NCBI GenBank assembly: GCA_003971905.1
Contig: RSEE01000071.1
Location: 248,001 to 312,000, forward strand
Direction: 5' to 3'
Length of the DNA: 64,000 bases
Source of the DNA: Moniliella sp. 'wahieum'
Lineage: Eukaryota > Basidiomycota > Moniliellomycetes > Moniliellales > Moniliellaceae
A program made the position numbers and the translations under genes. Positions 23,661 through 34,650 of this stretch are shown piece after piece. The stretch's first letter is position 1. Each line of letters begins with the position of its first letter. A model generated the notes under the pieces. That model did no database searches. It saw only the letters and a list, made by a program, of their open reading frames with translations, and was not told where the DNA came from.

Positions 23661-25253
23661 ATGCGTCTGCTGCTCCCCGCCCTCCGGCGCACGCTTGCGC
23701 CAGCCGCCGCCACCGCCGCCCGCGTGCGTCCCCTCCGCTCGCCCGCCTCGCAACCCGCCACATCGCCACCGCCACCGCCACCGCCACCCACGCCTCCTGC
23801 CGCCTCGCCTGCCGCCGCAGCCGCGGCCCCTCCCTCGCCAGTGTGCAGGCCAACGGCCAGACCGTCTCTGTCGCCTTCCCCACCGGCCCCGCCATCTTCC
23901 ACTCCATCTGGCTGCGCGACCACTGCCGCTGCCCCGTGCTTCCACGCGGTGACCAAGCAGCGCCTCGTGCCCTCCTACCGTATTCCGCTGGACATTGCCC
24001 CGAGCGCTGTGCGTGCCACCCGACCGCGCTCGAGGTGGACTGGCCTGCGGTGCCTGGCCACGACACGGCGGGTGCGCTGCACACCAGTGCCTACCCCTGG
24101 TCCTGGCTGCAAGCCAACCAGTATGCGCCTGTGCCGCCGGCCTTTGCTTGGTCGTGCGGGGCTGCCCAAGTTCCAAGCAGCTGTGGACGGCCAGCAATCG
24201 CTGCGAATCCGCCGACGGTGACTTGGGCCGAAGTTATGGGCCATGTTCCAGGCCAGACGGTTGCAGCTGGGAAGGAGAACGGGTGCAAGACGAGGAGTGG
24301 CGGAGCGCGGGGTGCTCAGTGGGTCGCAGATTGCCACGTACGGGTTTAGCTTATTTCTGGGGTGCCACCTACGCCCGAGGCGACAGAAGCGCTGAGTCGA
24401 CGGATTGCATTTGTTCGGCCTTCGCACTATGCACTAGGTCTATGGGACTTTACCTGAACCTGGCTCATGCGACACGGCGTACACGGATTTGCCCTGCCGG
24501 CCCACACACGACGTACTACCGACCCGTTGGGCTGCAAATGTTCCATCTGCTGTCGCATGAAGCCGCCAGAGGGCTCGACGCTGAGCCGGTCCGAGTTGGG
24601 CGGAACCAGTTTGCTAGTGGATGGGTTTGAGGTGGCGCGACAGCTGAAAGAACAAGATCCAGACGCTTACGAAGCGCTCCTCCATCCCGGTCGTCACCCA
24701 TTCCGCCGGAGACGATGGGACGCTAGTGCAGCCGCTGGGGAGCGAGACGGGCTACCCGATCTTGCAAGAACGGTTTTGGCGCCGCACCGGGCGAGGCAGG
24801 GGTGTGGCGCTCGTCAGGCGAACTGCAACTGGTGCGGTACAACAACGATGATCGCTCCGTACTGCGAGTGGTAAATGCGGAGGATGTGCCGCGGTTTTAC
24901 CGTGCGCTGGCAGCTTGGAACCAGTTGCTTACCAGTCCCACTAACGAGTACTGGCGCCAACTCGAGCCTGGCTTGGCATTGGTATTTGACAACCAACGTG
25001 TCCCTACATGCTCGCAGCTCGTTTGTAGGGAAACGCAGACTGTGTGGAACCTAGTACGTACCCTGCCCCGCGCCCTCCCGGGTTTCGGTCCCGTGTGGTG
25101 CACATGGACACATGGACCACGCACTAACTTTCTTTCCTCAGCACCAATGGCGACGACTTCCGTTCGCGCCTGAACGTCCTGCGTGCCAAGTATGCGAGCG
25201 GAGCTCGCCGCGAGCTGGACGCGGGGCCTGGGACGATGGGTTGTAAGCGCTAA
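23661..25253 (+). CDS. Trimethyllysine/gamma-butyrobetaine dioxygenase-like carnitine-synthesis enzyme
   Basis: A 2-oxoglutarate/Fe(II) oxygenase of the TauD/BBOX family. The ATG at 23661 opens an Arg-rich presequence (MRLLLPALRRTLAPAAATAARV), suggesting mitochondrial import. In successive frames the GBBH-type N-terminal domain is readable: FPTGPAIFHSIWLRDHCRCP, then VTKQRL, IPLDIAPSAVRA, LEVDWPA and TSAYPWSWLQANQYAP. The catalytic domain shows GLQMFHLLSH, LGGTSLLVDGFEVARQLKEQDPDAYEALL, then VVNAEDVPRFYRALAAWNQLL and EYWRQLEPGLALVFDN. The iron ligand motif HTD is blurred by an indel near 24505. An intron runs from GTACGT (about 25056) to TCCTCAG (about 25140), and the last exon reads NGDDFRSRLNVLRAKY. 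At least six frame changes are needed. Trimethyllysine dioxygenase is favoured because of the presequence, but the butyrobetaine enzyme is not excluded. Confidence 0.75.
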
Positions 25254-25375
25254 GCTATGAAGCGGTGACTGGCCAGGGGGGGGGTAGCGCCCAAGCAAAG
25301 AACAAATTTATGACACAACAGAAAGGCCAGAGAAAAATGAAAATGCAATGGATTCTGCTAGGGCTAGGACTAGGA

Positions 25376-27573
25376 CTAGGTGCGTGAAGAACGGTAGACA
25401 TCGACTTGAGACCGACGATAGTCGCGTCGCTCTTTGGTCTCATCTTTCCCGCCCATCTTGCCCCAGGAGAGAAGGGGACAACGACAACGGTGCAGTTACC
25501 TGGCTGCCCAATTCCAAAGCAAAGTCCAGTACGGCCTTAGCAGCCCCGGCGGGGGTTTTGTACCCGCGACAAATATCCACCACTTCTTGGTCCGAAAGCA
25601 CGTCGCTCACGCCGTCAGAAAAGCCAATGAGAAAGAAATTTCCGTGCCTCGGTACACCTTCATCCCACTGGGATGGGAACCTGGGGGCACGCCAGTGGTA
25701 CGGGTCGAGTCGGGAGGCGGGGCAGGACGCGAAGGGGGAGAAAAACGGTTGATCTCCGGTTCGGGCGTAACACCCAACCGTTTAAACTTGGTATCGCCAA
25801 ACGCTCGTGTGTTGGCCAGCGCGCCCATCCAGCGCTGTTCACCAAACGAGTCCGAGACCAAATTGGCGCCCAGACGGCGGAGCCGATGTGCTTCCCCTGG
25901 CTCATCGGCGTGGTGGTGGTGGGTAAGACTGATGGCCTTGCCGTCCGACGCGCGGCACAAGAGCATCCTCGTGTCGCCGACATGCGCCACGGTGATACCT
26001 ACCAGGCTAGCGCTGTACCATGGTGTGACGCTCGGCTGGCCCGGCACGGTGGTCTGACTAGGCGGGTCGAGGGAAGCGATCAATGCGACGCTGGCTGTTG
26101 ATCCACCTAGGTCCAGCTCTTTCTCCCCCGTCTGGCGATTGGTCCGCGATCCGATCACCCGGTCCGCAATAGCCACGCGAGCGTCGCACGCTCCACCAAC
26201 GTCATGGGCGCATCAGCAAGGGCGGGGGGGACAGGGTGGGCGAGCGTGAGAAGCGCTTCGTCAGGTTCGTCGGGCGGGACGACCAGCATAGACGCCTGGG
26301 CAGATTCGGAGAGTGTGTGAGTCAGGCGGTCGGGATCGTTCTTGGGCGTGGGAGGGTGGAGGAGTTGGGACTTGGCCTGAGCGTCCAGTTTGTCGGTGGT
26401 GAAGACGCCGCCGGGACTGGTGCTGACACTGGTGTTGGTGTTGGTGCTGGTGCTGTGCTGGTGCTGGTGTTGGTGTTAGTGCCAGTGCTGGCGCTGGCGC
26501 TAGGCCCGGGCGGGAAGTGGGAGTAGGAGAGTAAGGATGGGAACTGGAGCGCTGGCTCGACGCGTCCCGGCTCTGCCTCGGCGGGGGCGGGCGGGTCGGA
26601 GGCGGTGGTGAGTGTGGCGCGAGCAGCGAGGGCGGAGAGGGAAGAGTGGGGCTGAGCGATGGTGAACGTGGGGGGTGTCGTCCGAAGCGGGTGGGGGCGG
26701 GGGTTTGGCACGTGGCTTGGGGCGGCGCGGCGGCGGGGCAGGCAACAGTTCGGGCCGGACCCAGCGCTGCAGTAGGCCGCCCTGGAAGCGCGCAAAGTAC
26801 CCTCCCAGGGAGCGCTGGTACGCCACCACGTCCGTTGCCAGTTCCGGGTGGACCGATTCGAAGATGCGTGGCAACTCGGCACGCAGGAAGCCCGACACGA
26901 CCGGCCCGCCATGGCCGTCAAAGCACGATACCCATAGCAGCTGTGCGTCAGACACGTTGGAAGCAGGTTGGCACAGCGCAGCTGTCTGCGCAGCCGCCTC
27001 GGCCCGTGCACTGTCCACCGCCTGCACTAGCGTCTACACACCTCGCGCGCCGGCACACGCACGCACGCCACGCGCGCCGCATCTTCTTGGTACGGCCGCT
27101 CGCCGCGACTGGTGGCTAGGCCGTAGGCCCGATTGGGCTGGAGCGAGATGCGCGCAGGAACAGGGGTCGTGATGCGCACATAGTCGCTCACGCTGCGAAC
27201 GCCACGAGGGGCGGCAGACAGCAAAGTGACCTCGGGCGAGAGAGCGGAGGCCCAAGCCCAGAGCCATGACTCGGTACCGCACGTGGGGAGACGCGTTCGA
27301 GATGGCGGAGAGGGGGAGCGAGACAGGAGTGATGGCGATGGTGCGGCGATGGCGAGGGCGAGGGCGAGGGCGAGGGCGAGGGCGACGCGATGGCGATGGC
27401 GCTGGCAATGGCGATAGCGATGGCGAGGGCGAGGGCGATGGCGATGGCGATGGCCAAGCAGGTGCTGGTGTGGGTGGCATGCCCGTCCCAATGTGCCTAG
27501 TAATCGTCGCCCCCGGGTCCGGCAACGGCTGGATGGCGGAACCGGAGATTGCAGGCTGGCGCAGTGCCGGCAA
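25376..27573 (-). CDS. PP2C-family protein phosphatase (Ptc5/Ptc6-like)
   Basis: A metal-dependent Ser/Thr phosphatase. The family motifs appear in order on the minus strand: YGLATSRGERPYQEDAARVA, VSCFDGHGG, TVAHVGDTRMLL, HHADEPGEAHRLRRLGA, NTRAFGDTKFKRLGV, FLIGFSDGVSDVLSDQEVV and, after a lost base near 25478, GSQDNCTVVVV. The Asp residues of DGHGG, the SDG and the final DN are the expected metal ligands. The end reads DETKERRDYRRSQVDVYRSSRT then TAG at 25376-25378. A Pro/Arg-rich low-complexity insert separates DGHGG from the VGD region. The N-terminus runs into a GGCGAG/GGCGAT hexamer repeat, so the start (given as 27573) is uncertain. Similarity to fungal mitochondrial phosphatases acting on pyruvate dehydrogenase is an inference from motif spacing. 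It converges with the dioxygenase gene, whose stop is about 120 bp away. Confidence 0.85.
26400..26515. repeat. GGTGCTGGTGTTGGTGTTGGTGCTGG-type minisatellite within the PP2C gene
   Basis: A run of degenerate GGTGYT hexamers lies in the segment encoding the low-complexity insert of the phosphatase. On the coding strand it reads as Thr/Asn/Ser repeats (TNTNTSTST). Confidence 0.7.
27305..27465. repeat. GGCGAG/GGCGAT hexamer repeat
   Basis: About 25 hexamers alternate between GGCGAG and GGCGAT with some GGCAAT and GGCGCT. On the minus strand every frame stays open (Ala-Ile-Ala-Leu, Ser-Pro or Arg-His repeats), so it gives no clue to the phosphatase start codon. Confidence 0.8.
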
Positions 27574-28740
27574 AGTATCAAGTCGATTGCCGTGTCGGCG
27601 TTGATTAATGATTGTGATCAGACAAGAATAATACCCAACTCTGCCGTTGCTTTATCGTCCAACACGAGAACCGCTGCTGGGGTGATGCTCTTCATCATGG
27701 ACGTACAATCGTACATGGCTGGAGATATCAGCCCACGACGACCCGAGTCGCCTTCGTTCCCCTGACCACCTCCCCCCCTTCAATGCATACAAAGCGAGGA
27801 GGCAGACGAAAGAGCTTCTGTGGGGGTTTCGCTATGCTGTAACCATATCGTACCAGAGTCGCGACGGTAGTAGGGGGAAAGTATGCGTACAACACAAGCA
27901 CATTGGACGCGCATATATACTAAGAACATGTATATGGAGATGGTCCGAAGCGCAGATGAGTGCACATCCCGAAATGTGTGGGTTCCAAGCTTCACTTTCA
28001 TCTGTGCAGCCCCACAGCCAGAGCTAATAAAAAAGTGATATGATTCTCCTACCTCTCTAGCGACAGTATAAGCGCAAAGGGTGCATGGAAAACGACGCGG
28101 TGTGCGACGGACAGCTATGTTCTAGGCTGGCTGGACAGGCTACCCTTTCTCTCGTTTCCACGTATGCATATAAAGAGACCTCAAGGAGAAGTGACAACGA
28201 AGACATATAGGATGCCTATCCTAAAAGGAAGATGTGCCTGTTTTTCAGAAAAGAGGTGTGGAAGAGTGCTCCAGCGAACGGCTCTGGAAAATGGGATAGA
28301 GAATGAACCTTTCTTAGAACATATAGCGTGAAGGGTCTCGTTCTCCTTAGCTGATTCATGATGCATGATTGCCTAGCTGTACTAGTAAGCTAGTAAAGTA
28401 CGCCAAAAGCATATTCCATGCAAAAGCCGGAGACTTATCTCGCAGACTGTAGAAAAGCCCCTGGACGCCACATGCCCATGACATATGCCGCTTCCCACAC
28501 ACACCCGACTATAACACAGCCTGAACCCCGCAGACCCCGCAGACTTTGTCCGGCGCGCGAGTAGATGGTGGAGCCGAGAGTTCTTTTGGGCGCACCACGG
28601 CGCAGCCCAGTCAAAATAAGAACCAGATCCAACAAGTATATATAGCGATCCCTATATCATGCCCTCTCTTTCCTGTTGTAACACAACCGTTTCGCCACCA
28701 TCGCACCACCCCCACACACCCTGCTTTGAATCTCTCTACC
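27574..28740. other. Intergenic region, no gene recognised
   Basis: AT-richer DNA with TATATA sites (27913, 28640). No long frame shows family features. CT- and CA-rich DNA at 28660-28740 may be a promoter for the small gene that follows. Confidence 0.4.
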
Positions 28741-29071
28741 ATGGTACGCCGTTCTCGTCCGTCTTACTGCAGCGTTGCTGAATGGGCCTTGTTCGGCAGC
28801 CCGAGCCCACCTGGCTGACCCATATCTTTCCTGATACCCAGGGCCTGTGCCAATCCAAGTCGAAGAAGAAGACGGACCCGTCGGCACTTGCGCGCACAGC
28901 CTCTCCTACGAGGGTACCCACGCCAACAATCCACTCCGTATTCCCGAGTCTGAGGGGGCACCCAAGCCCGATCCCAAATCCGCCAGTGAGATGTACAAGA
29001 CTACGACGTTTCAAGAACGCATCAAGGCGGGGAGAATGCGTATCGTAACCCGTGAGTGGACGAGAGCCTGA
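28741..29071 (+). CDS. Possible small gene, unknown product
   Basis: The sequence ACCATGGTACGCC at 28738-28750 places an ATG directly before a GTACGC donor. A CTGAC branch-like site and the acceptor ATACCCAG follow near 28843. Splicing ATG to that acceptor gives MGLCQSKSKKKTDPSALART, a typical N-myristoylation plus palmitoylation start, but this frame ends at 29049. The neighbouring frame, open to 29071, contains a balanced charged segment (SASEMYKTTTFQERIKAGRMRIV) that looks more like protein. One indel would join the two. I do not recognise the family, and the gene may continue past a GTGAGT at 29053. Confidence 0.3.
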
Positions 29072-30737
29072 AGAAGACACGGAACGAATGGGAGGTTTCG
29101 GTGTTTTATTCGTTTGAGTCCCCCCCTTGCTGATCCACCATTTTGTGCCTCTTCTCGCGTTTACGTTCCCGGATGACCAACTTGGCCTCTCCGACAAATC
29201 ACCACGACACTGATCACACTTCCTCTTCTCAATCTCTCGTCCCTCGTTGCTACTCCCTCAAAATTACACGTTCTGGAATTCGGACCAAAGCCCCTTCTCC
29301 GACCGGCTTCACCCTGCTCGCCTTGTGCACATATCCCCCGTTTCCCCTTACGACGCCCCTGCCAGCTGCCTGTAGCCACATTCCCTGTTTGGAAGACATG
29401 TGTTTCTATTTTTCATTGGGCATTTCCATTCCTAGTCGCTTAGCTGTGGCACTGCAATACCCGACTCGTGGTGATGTTGATGATGGCCGGGGGGAATGGG
29501 GGATGGCACGAGAAGTGGGGAAATGAGGGTATCTTCCAGAGGGATCCGGCCGGGAATGCCTCGATTGTGGACATGCATGTACATGTGTGACTGGGCATGC
29601 CGCGCGCTGTAAAGGGCCTGGCGAGAGAACTGGGTCAGGAGGCAGCAGGAACTCGCATAATATGAGATGGAGTGTGGCAACCATATAGGCTGGGGCGAAC
29701 TGGAGAGCCTGTGGTGGAATGGCACGGTAGTAGTTTGCAAGGTCTAAGCGTTAGATGCTCTCAGAGTACACCTGGGATCCAGGGACGTATACTGGCCACA
29801 GGTTCTCCCTTTGCCAGGGTGCGACTTGGGGCTCTTGAGCTAGTTGGTTTGATTGGGGATACAGAGATCGTCTCTTTTCCGCACACTCGTTTTGGTTGGA
29901 GGCGATGGATGGCGAGGATGGAATGGAGAGGATGGAGGATGGGGCTCTGGTGGTGAACCACAACAGGATGCCACGGCTACGCGGGGTTGAACATTGCACA
30001 TTGCACATTGAACGTTGAACATTCAAGTGGGAAGCTTGCCATCGCATGCAATGCTAGCAACGCCAACGCCTGCAGCGTGCGTGGTGGAGCAGCGAGCGAG
30101 AGCGAGGTACTGGCACACACAGCGCCTGTGCCGCCGCAGCTGTGCTGAGCGGCGTAGTGCGGAGGGGATCGGCGCGCGAGGCTTGGCGGGATAGTCGCTG
30201 CGCAATGCGGACAGGGCGCACTAGGGCACAGTCTACGCGACAGCCGTCCTACTCGGTCGTCGATACTCCCCCACTGCTGCTGGCCGAGCGCGGGGGCGCG
30301 TCGTGTCGGGAGCCACACTCGCCCACTGCCAGGGCTCAGCGCTCAGCAGCGCACGAGAGCGCTGGGTAAGGCGCGCTTGTGCCGAGGGCTGCGGCCGGGC
30401 GCTCGCGCAGGCCAGGCCAGCCCAATGCGCGCTAGCGCTCAGCCAGCCCAAGCCGCCCGGCGCGCGTGGCGCCTCTGGAAGCTGGATGCGGCGGCAGGCC
30501 AGCAGGGCTGCTCCAGCACTTGGGCTCGCAGCCCAGCACACAGGCCCCATCCCACACCACCGCATCACACCCTCCTGCGGGGTGGCTTCCCTCGGCCTCA
30601 CCATCCATTCCATCGCCTGCCGCATCCACACTCGTCTCCCTCTCCTGCCCCCTCTTCTGCCCACCACCACGCTCCTTGCCCCCCCCTCTCCCCTCTCTTC
30701 CTCGCTCCCGTGCCCCGCGCCCCGCGCTTCGCTCGCC
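29072..30737. other. Intergenic region with GC-rich promoter
   Basis: 29100-29980 shows no gene; frames there are featureless. Near 29990-30025 the words TTGCACATTGCACATTGAACGTTGAACATTC form a short repeat. A GC island covers 30060-30500 and a CT-rich stretch covers 30600-30735, immediately before the GH128 start codon, as expected for a fungal promoter. Confidence 0.45.
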
Positions 30738-31977
30738 ATGGCGCTGCGTCTTTCCCTCCTCAGCGTCCTCGCCCTCTTCGCCGCCCTCCTGGCCCTCGTC
30801 GCTTCCCCCGCCGCCGCATTCAAGCTGGGTCTACCCTGGGTGCCGACAATGCGTGGGCGCACCAGCTCACCTCCAATACCCACATTGGCTACTACCACAC
30901 CTGGCAAGCCGCCACGTCGCTAGCATCTCCAATGCTGGCGTCCAGTGGATCCCCACCCGCTGGGGCAACAAGAAGCCCGGCGACTGGAAAACGATCAAGA
31001 AGCTCTTCCCCAAGTACCGCTACCCCTACCTCTTGGCCTACAACGAGCCCGACGTTTCCACCCAGTCCGACACCCCCTCCCAGGCAGCCGCCGCCTTCCA
31101 AAAGGAACTCGCCCCGCTGCGCCAGTACGGGACCAAGATTTCCTCCCCGCAGATTGCTACGACATTGACTGGCTGTCGAAATTCACCAAGCAGCTCAGCA
31201 AGCGCGGCGGACACTATGACTTTATTGCTGCGCACTGTACGTTTCTTCTCTGTTCCGTTTGGTTTTTGTGCAGTGTCCTGATGGGCTGTATGCTAACCTA
31301 TCTGCTGCGGCTACCAGACTACGGTTCGTGGGACTCGGTGGACAAGCTGCGTCAGTACGTGACCAAGATCCACAACAAGTATCCGTCCAAGGACATCTTT
31401 ATCACCGAGTACGGTGTCACCTCCTCCTCCAACCCGTCTGCGGCGCAAGCCAAGAAATTCTTGGTGACGCTACCAACTTTTTGCGTCGACGGGCTACGTC
31501 AAGGCAGCCTTCCCGTTCGGTATGTTCTCTACCCCGCCGGATCAGTTTGGGTCGCGGCAAAACGCAGCATTCAAGGCTGGGGGCAACCTGCGTAGTGTGG
31601 GACAGTACTGGAAACACTACACCAGTTCCCGCCGCTCGATCGAATCGGGTGCCTTGTCGGGAGCATGCGTCGGCATGAACGGTTGCTCAAGCGTCTGGAG
31701 AGCCCGATCCCAACGACGAGGAGTTGTGGGACAACCATCCCAACCAGACCAACTGCGATGAGATTTGCCAGAAGCGCGACAGCTGGTTGGCCAGCTCAGT
31801 GACGATCCGGAGGAGGAGCAGGACAGCGATGATGACGGTGTTCACGCCGACCAGGATGACAGCGACGATGCCGAAGACATTGAGATTGACAGCTTTACTG
31901 AGGAGGATGCGAATGCCTGGCCTAGCGAGGAGGATGAGGCTGAGGCTGGCAAGGTGAAGACGACGAAGAGTGATTGA
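30738..31977 (+). CDS. GH128-type beta-1,3-glucanase (Asl1-like) with acidic C-terminal tail
   Basis: A secreted glucan hydrolase-like protein. The ATG at 30738 opens a signal peptide (MALRLSLLSVLALFAALLALVASPAAA). After a lost base near 30830 the domain reads AWAHQLTSNTHIGYYHTW, then SNAGVQWIPTRWGNKKPGDW, LLAYNEPDV (the family acid/base Glu in NEP), and DIDWLSKFTKQLSKRGGHYDFIAAHCY. An intron (GTACGTTTC near 31237 to TACCAG near 31317) precedes YGSWDSVDKLRQYVTKIHNKYPSKDIFITEYGV, with the nucleophile Glu in TEYG. The family's usual ending AAFPFGMF is present. Beyond about 31690 the frame reads ESPDPNDEELWDNHPNQTNCDEICQKRDSW, followed by about 60 mostly acidic residues (DSDDDGVHADQDDSDD) that are not part of the catalytic domain. 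About four frame changes are needed. Confidence 0.85.
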
Positions 31978-33355
31978 TTTTCACTTCAATCTTCTCTCCT
32001 TCCCTTCTCCCCCTCCCCACCGACTACCGTCCCTCGCTGCAGGGACAGGGAGGAAGGAGTTTCCGTCCGACAAGCGGTACCCACCTTATCCTTGGTATCT
32101 TCCCTCAGGCTATGTCGTGAGGTCGGCTGTCCTTCCTTTTCCCTTTCTGATCGCTTCTTCCCCCCCCCCCTCCCCCCACACGATATCCTGCCAACGGGCC
32201 CTTTCTTTTCCATTCTGTTTCCCGACACGAAAGGTTGCTTGTGCCGGGCGTTCTTGTTTGATACGGTACCGGGAGATTGGTGATTGGTACTCGCCCCTGC
32301 GTTCTCAATATCTTGGATTGTCCAGACTGGCCACTTGAATTCTTCGTGTATGCGGCGCTGGTTCGGCCGCAGTTACCGTTGCTTGGTTCCTTCCTCCCCC
32401 CCTCTCCACACGCACATCCCTGCGCTCCACCTCTCCTCCATTCACGGTCTTGTTTGTCTCCCCGCCTATTTTTCGTGCTTTTTCCTTTTCGCGACAGTTC
32501 TCTGCCCCTCGTTTGATTGGCCCGTTGGAAATTCTGTCTTTTGTTTAGCTTCATGGGTGGTTGGATGGGGACAATGCACGAGGCAAGGTGAGTAGTAGTT
32601 GTACGAACGGGCACAGCGTGGAGGGGGGAGGATGGTGAGAACGAGCGAGGATCAACGAGGGGCAAGGGTCTGGTAGGGTGCTAGTTCTATGTAAGCGAAA
32701 TGCAATGTACATGTACAGGCAGCCAGCATTAGTAAGGGCGCGCTGCAGCCGAATGCGTTGATTGATAGTCGATTGCGCCTGTTCCGCCCATTCCGCCCAC
32801 TGGTGGCTGGTGCGTGCCTGGGCGTGGCGACGGGCGTGCCCATCACAACCCCACGGGGCGGAATGCGCGCCGACCGGAATTGGAATTGGGCGAAGGCGAG
32901 ACGAGGCAGGACGACAGGCGCCGTGCGAGGGCTGCGACGCATGGCAGTTACCGCGCCCAGGCGCACGGGGCGAGTGTGCCCCCTGCTGCTGTGCCCGACA
33001 CGGCCGCCGCGGGAAGGCAGCAGCAGCCGGCCACTGTGCGCGCCGGGCACCCGTCCCCCCCTCGGCGCAGGGCCAGTGTGCCGCTGATAGTTGCACCTGC
33101 GCTTTTCTGCCAGTCGATTCGCCCTGCAGCTCCAAGCTTCACGTTGAAGCGTCGGCCCCCTCGCCGCACCAGCGCCACCACCAACGCCACACCACCACCA
33201 CTGCCAGCCCCACCGCCAGCTCCACCGCCACTGCCTCCGTCCCCGCCACTGCGCTTGCTCTGCGCCCATGTCGGACCCCCCCGCCGCACCCCATCCCTTC
33301 TCCATCTCCCCATGTCCTTGCCCAGCGATCCATCCGCCTCCCCCCACCCGCTGCC
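31978..33355. other. Intergenic region with GC island
   Basis: CT-rich DNA with long C runs (32160-32175) follows the glucanase gene. No gene is recognised at 32200-32760. A GC island from about 32800 to 33090 carries GGCGCCGTGC at 32917-32926. A CA/CC-rich leader runs to the ATG at 33356. Confidence 0.45.
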
Positions 33356-34618
33356 ATGTCCATGCCTTCGTCTGCGTCCGCCCCGGCACCCGTCCTCCCC
33401 TATCCACCCGACAGCCAAGCGCTCCTTGCTTTGCAGATGCGCCACATGATTGCTCAGCAGCAGCAGAGACAGCAGCAGCAGCAGCAGCAGCAACCGCAAG
33501 ACAAACAGCAACAGCAGCAACAGCCCCAGCCCCAGCCCCCCCAGCTTCCTTCCCACCCGCGTCTCATCCCCAACTGCAGCAGGCTCCGCAGCAGGCGCAG
33601 CTCTTCTCGCAGCTAACTTCTGGGCAGCCGCTGTCCGAACAGGTGATGCGCGCGTACATGTCGGCGGGACTTGTTGCCAATCCTCTCTTCCCCCATCCAC
33701 CCTCGTTCTTTTCTCCCGTTCCGCAGCGCCCTGCTGCTGTCCCCGCTTCCGCTTCCGCTTCCGCGCCTCCTGCCTCTGCCTCTGCCTCTGCCTCTGCCTC
33801 TGCCTCTGCGCCTGCTCCTGCTTCGGCCTCTCCTGTGGCTACCTCCGTCACCCCCTCCCCTATCCACTCGACTGACGCAACCGCCTCCTCCATCAGCACC
33901 CAGACCAATTGGGCTGCGGTGCACCCTTCCCCCCAACCCCCGGGCCCAGTATCGGCACCTGCAGTTCCCAGGCCTGCTGTGAAACGCTCCCCCACCTTGG
34001 ACTTTAGCGATTTCGTGACTAGTTCTGATGACGAGTCGCATCCGCTTGAACAGGAGGGGGGAGCGTCCCTCCCGCCCCCTGTCTCGGCGCAGCCTATAGC
34101 CAATGGGTGGTCTTCTGCAGCCGCGTCTCCCGTGCCTGGGGGACGAGCACGGTAGCCCAGGGTGCCATTCCAGCCCCGGCTCCCGTTGCGGCTCCGGCTG
34201 CGGGAGCAAGTAGTGGTGGCAGTGGGACAGCCGCTACTTCCGCTCCTGCTCCTGCTCCTACTGCTACTCCTGCTCCTGCTCCAGCTCCAGCTCCTGCTTC
34301 CGTTTCTGCGTCTGCGCCGACTGTGTCTAGCTCGGCTGGTGTTTTGCCGCCGTCCCAGCCGGTTCCTCAACCCGGCTTGTCGAACTTGTTTTCTGTCCAA
34401 TCAGCTACGCCCATGTCGGCGCCCTCCACTACCCCCACATCGTTTGCTGCCATGTGCACTAACTTATGCAGCAACAAATTCAGTTGCGGCAGCTGCAGCA
34501 ACGTCAATTGCAGCTGAACCCTCAGCAGCTGCAGATGTTCGAGCAGGAGCGGCAGCGCATGTGGCAAATGATGCAAATGCACCAACAGCAGCTCCAACAA
34601 CAACAACGGCAGCAACAT

Positions 34619-34650
<32 letters not shown>

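Noticed and set aside
27034-27581. Overlapping frames on both strands rich in Arg-Gly, Ser-Pro or Ala-Leu
   Set aside because: Shadows of the GGCGAG/GGCGAT repeat; only the phosphatase frame resumes recognisable motifs.
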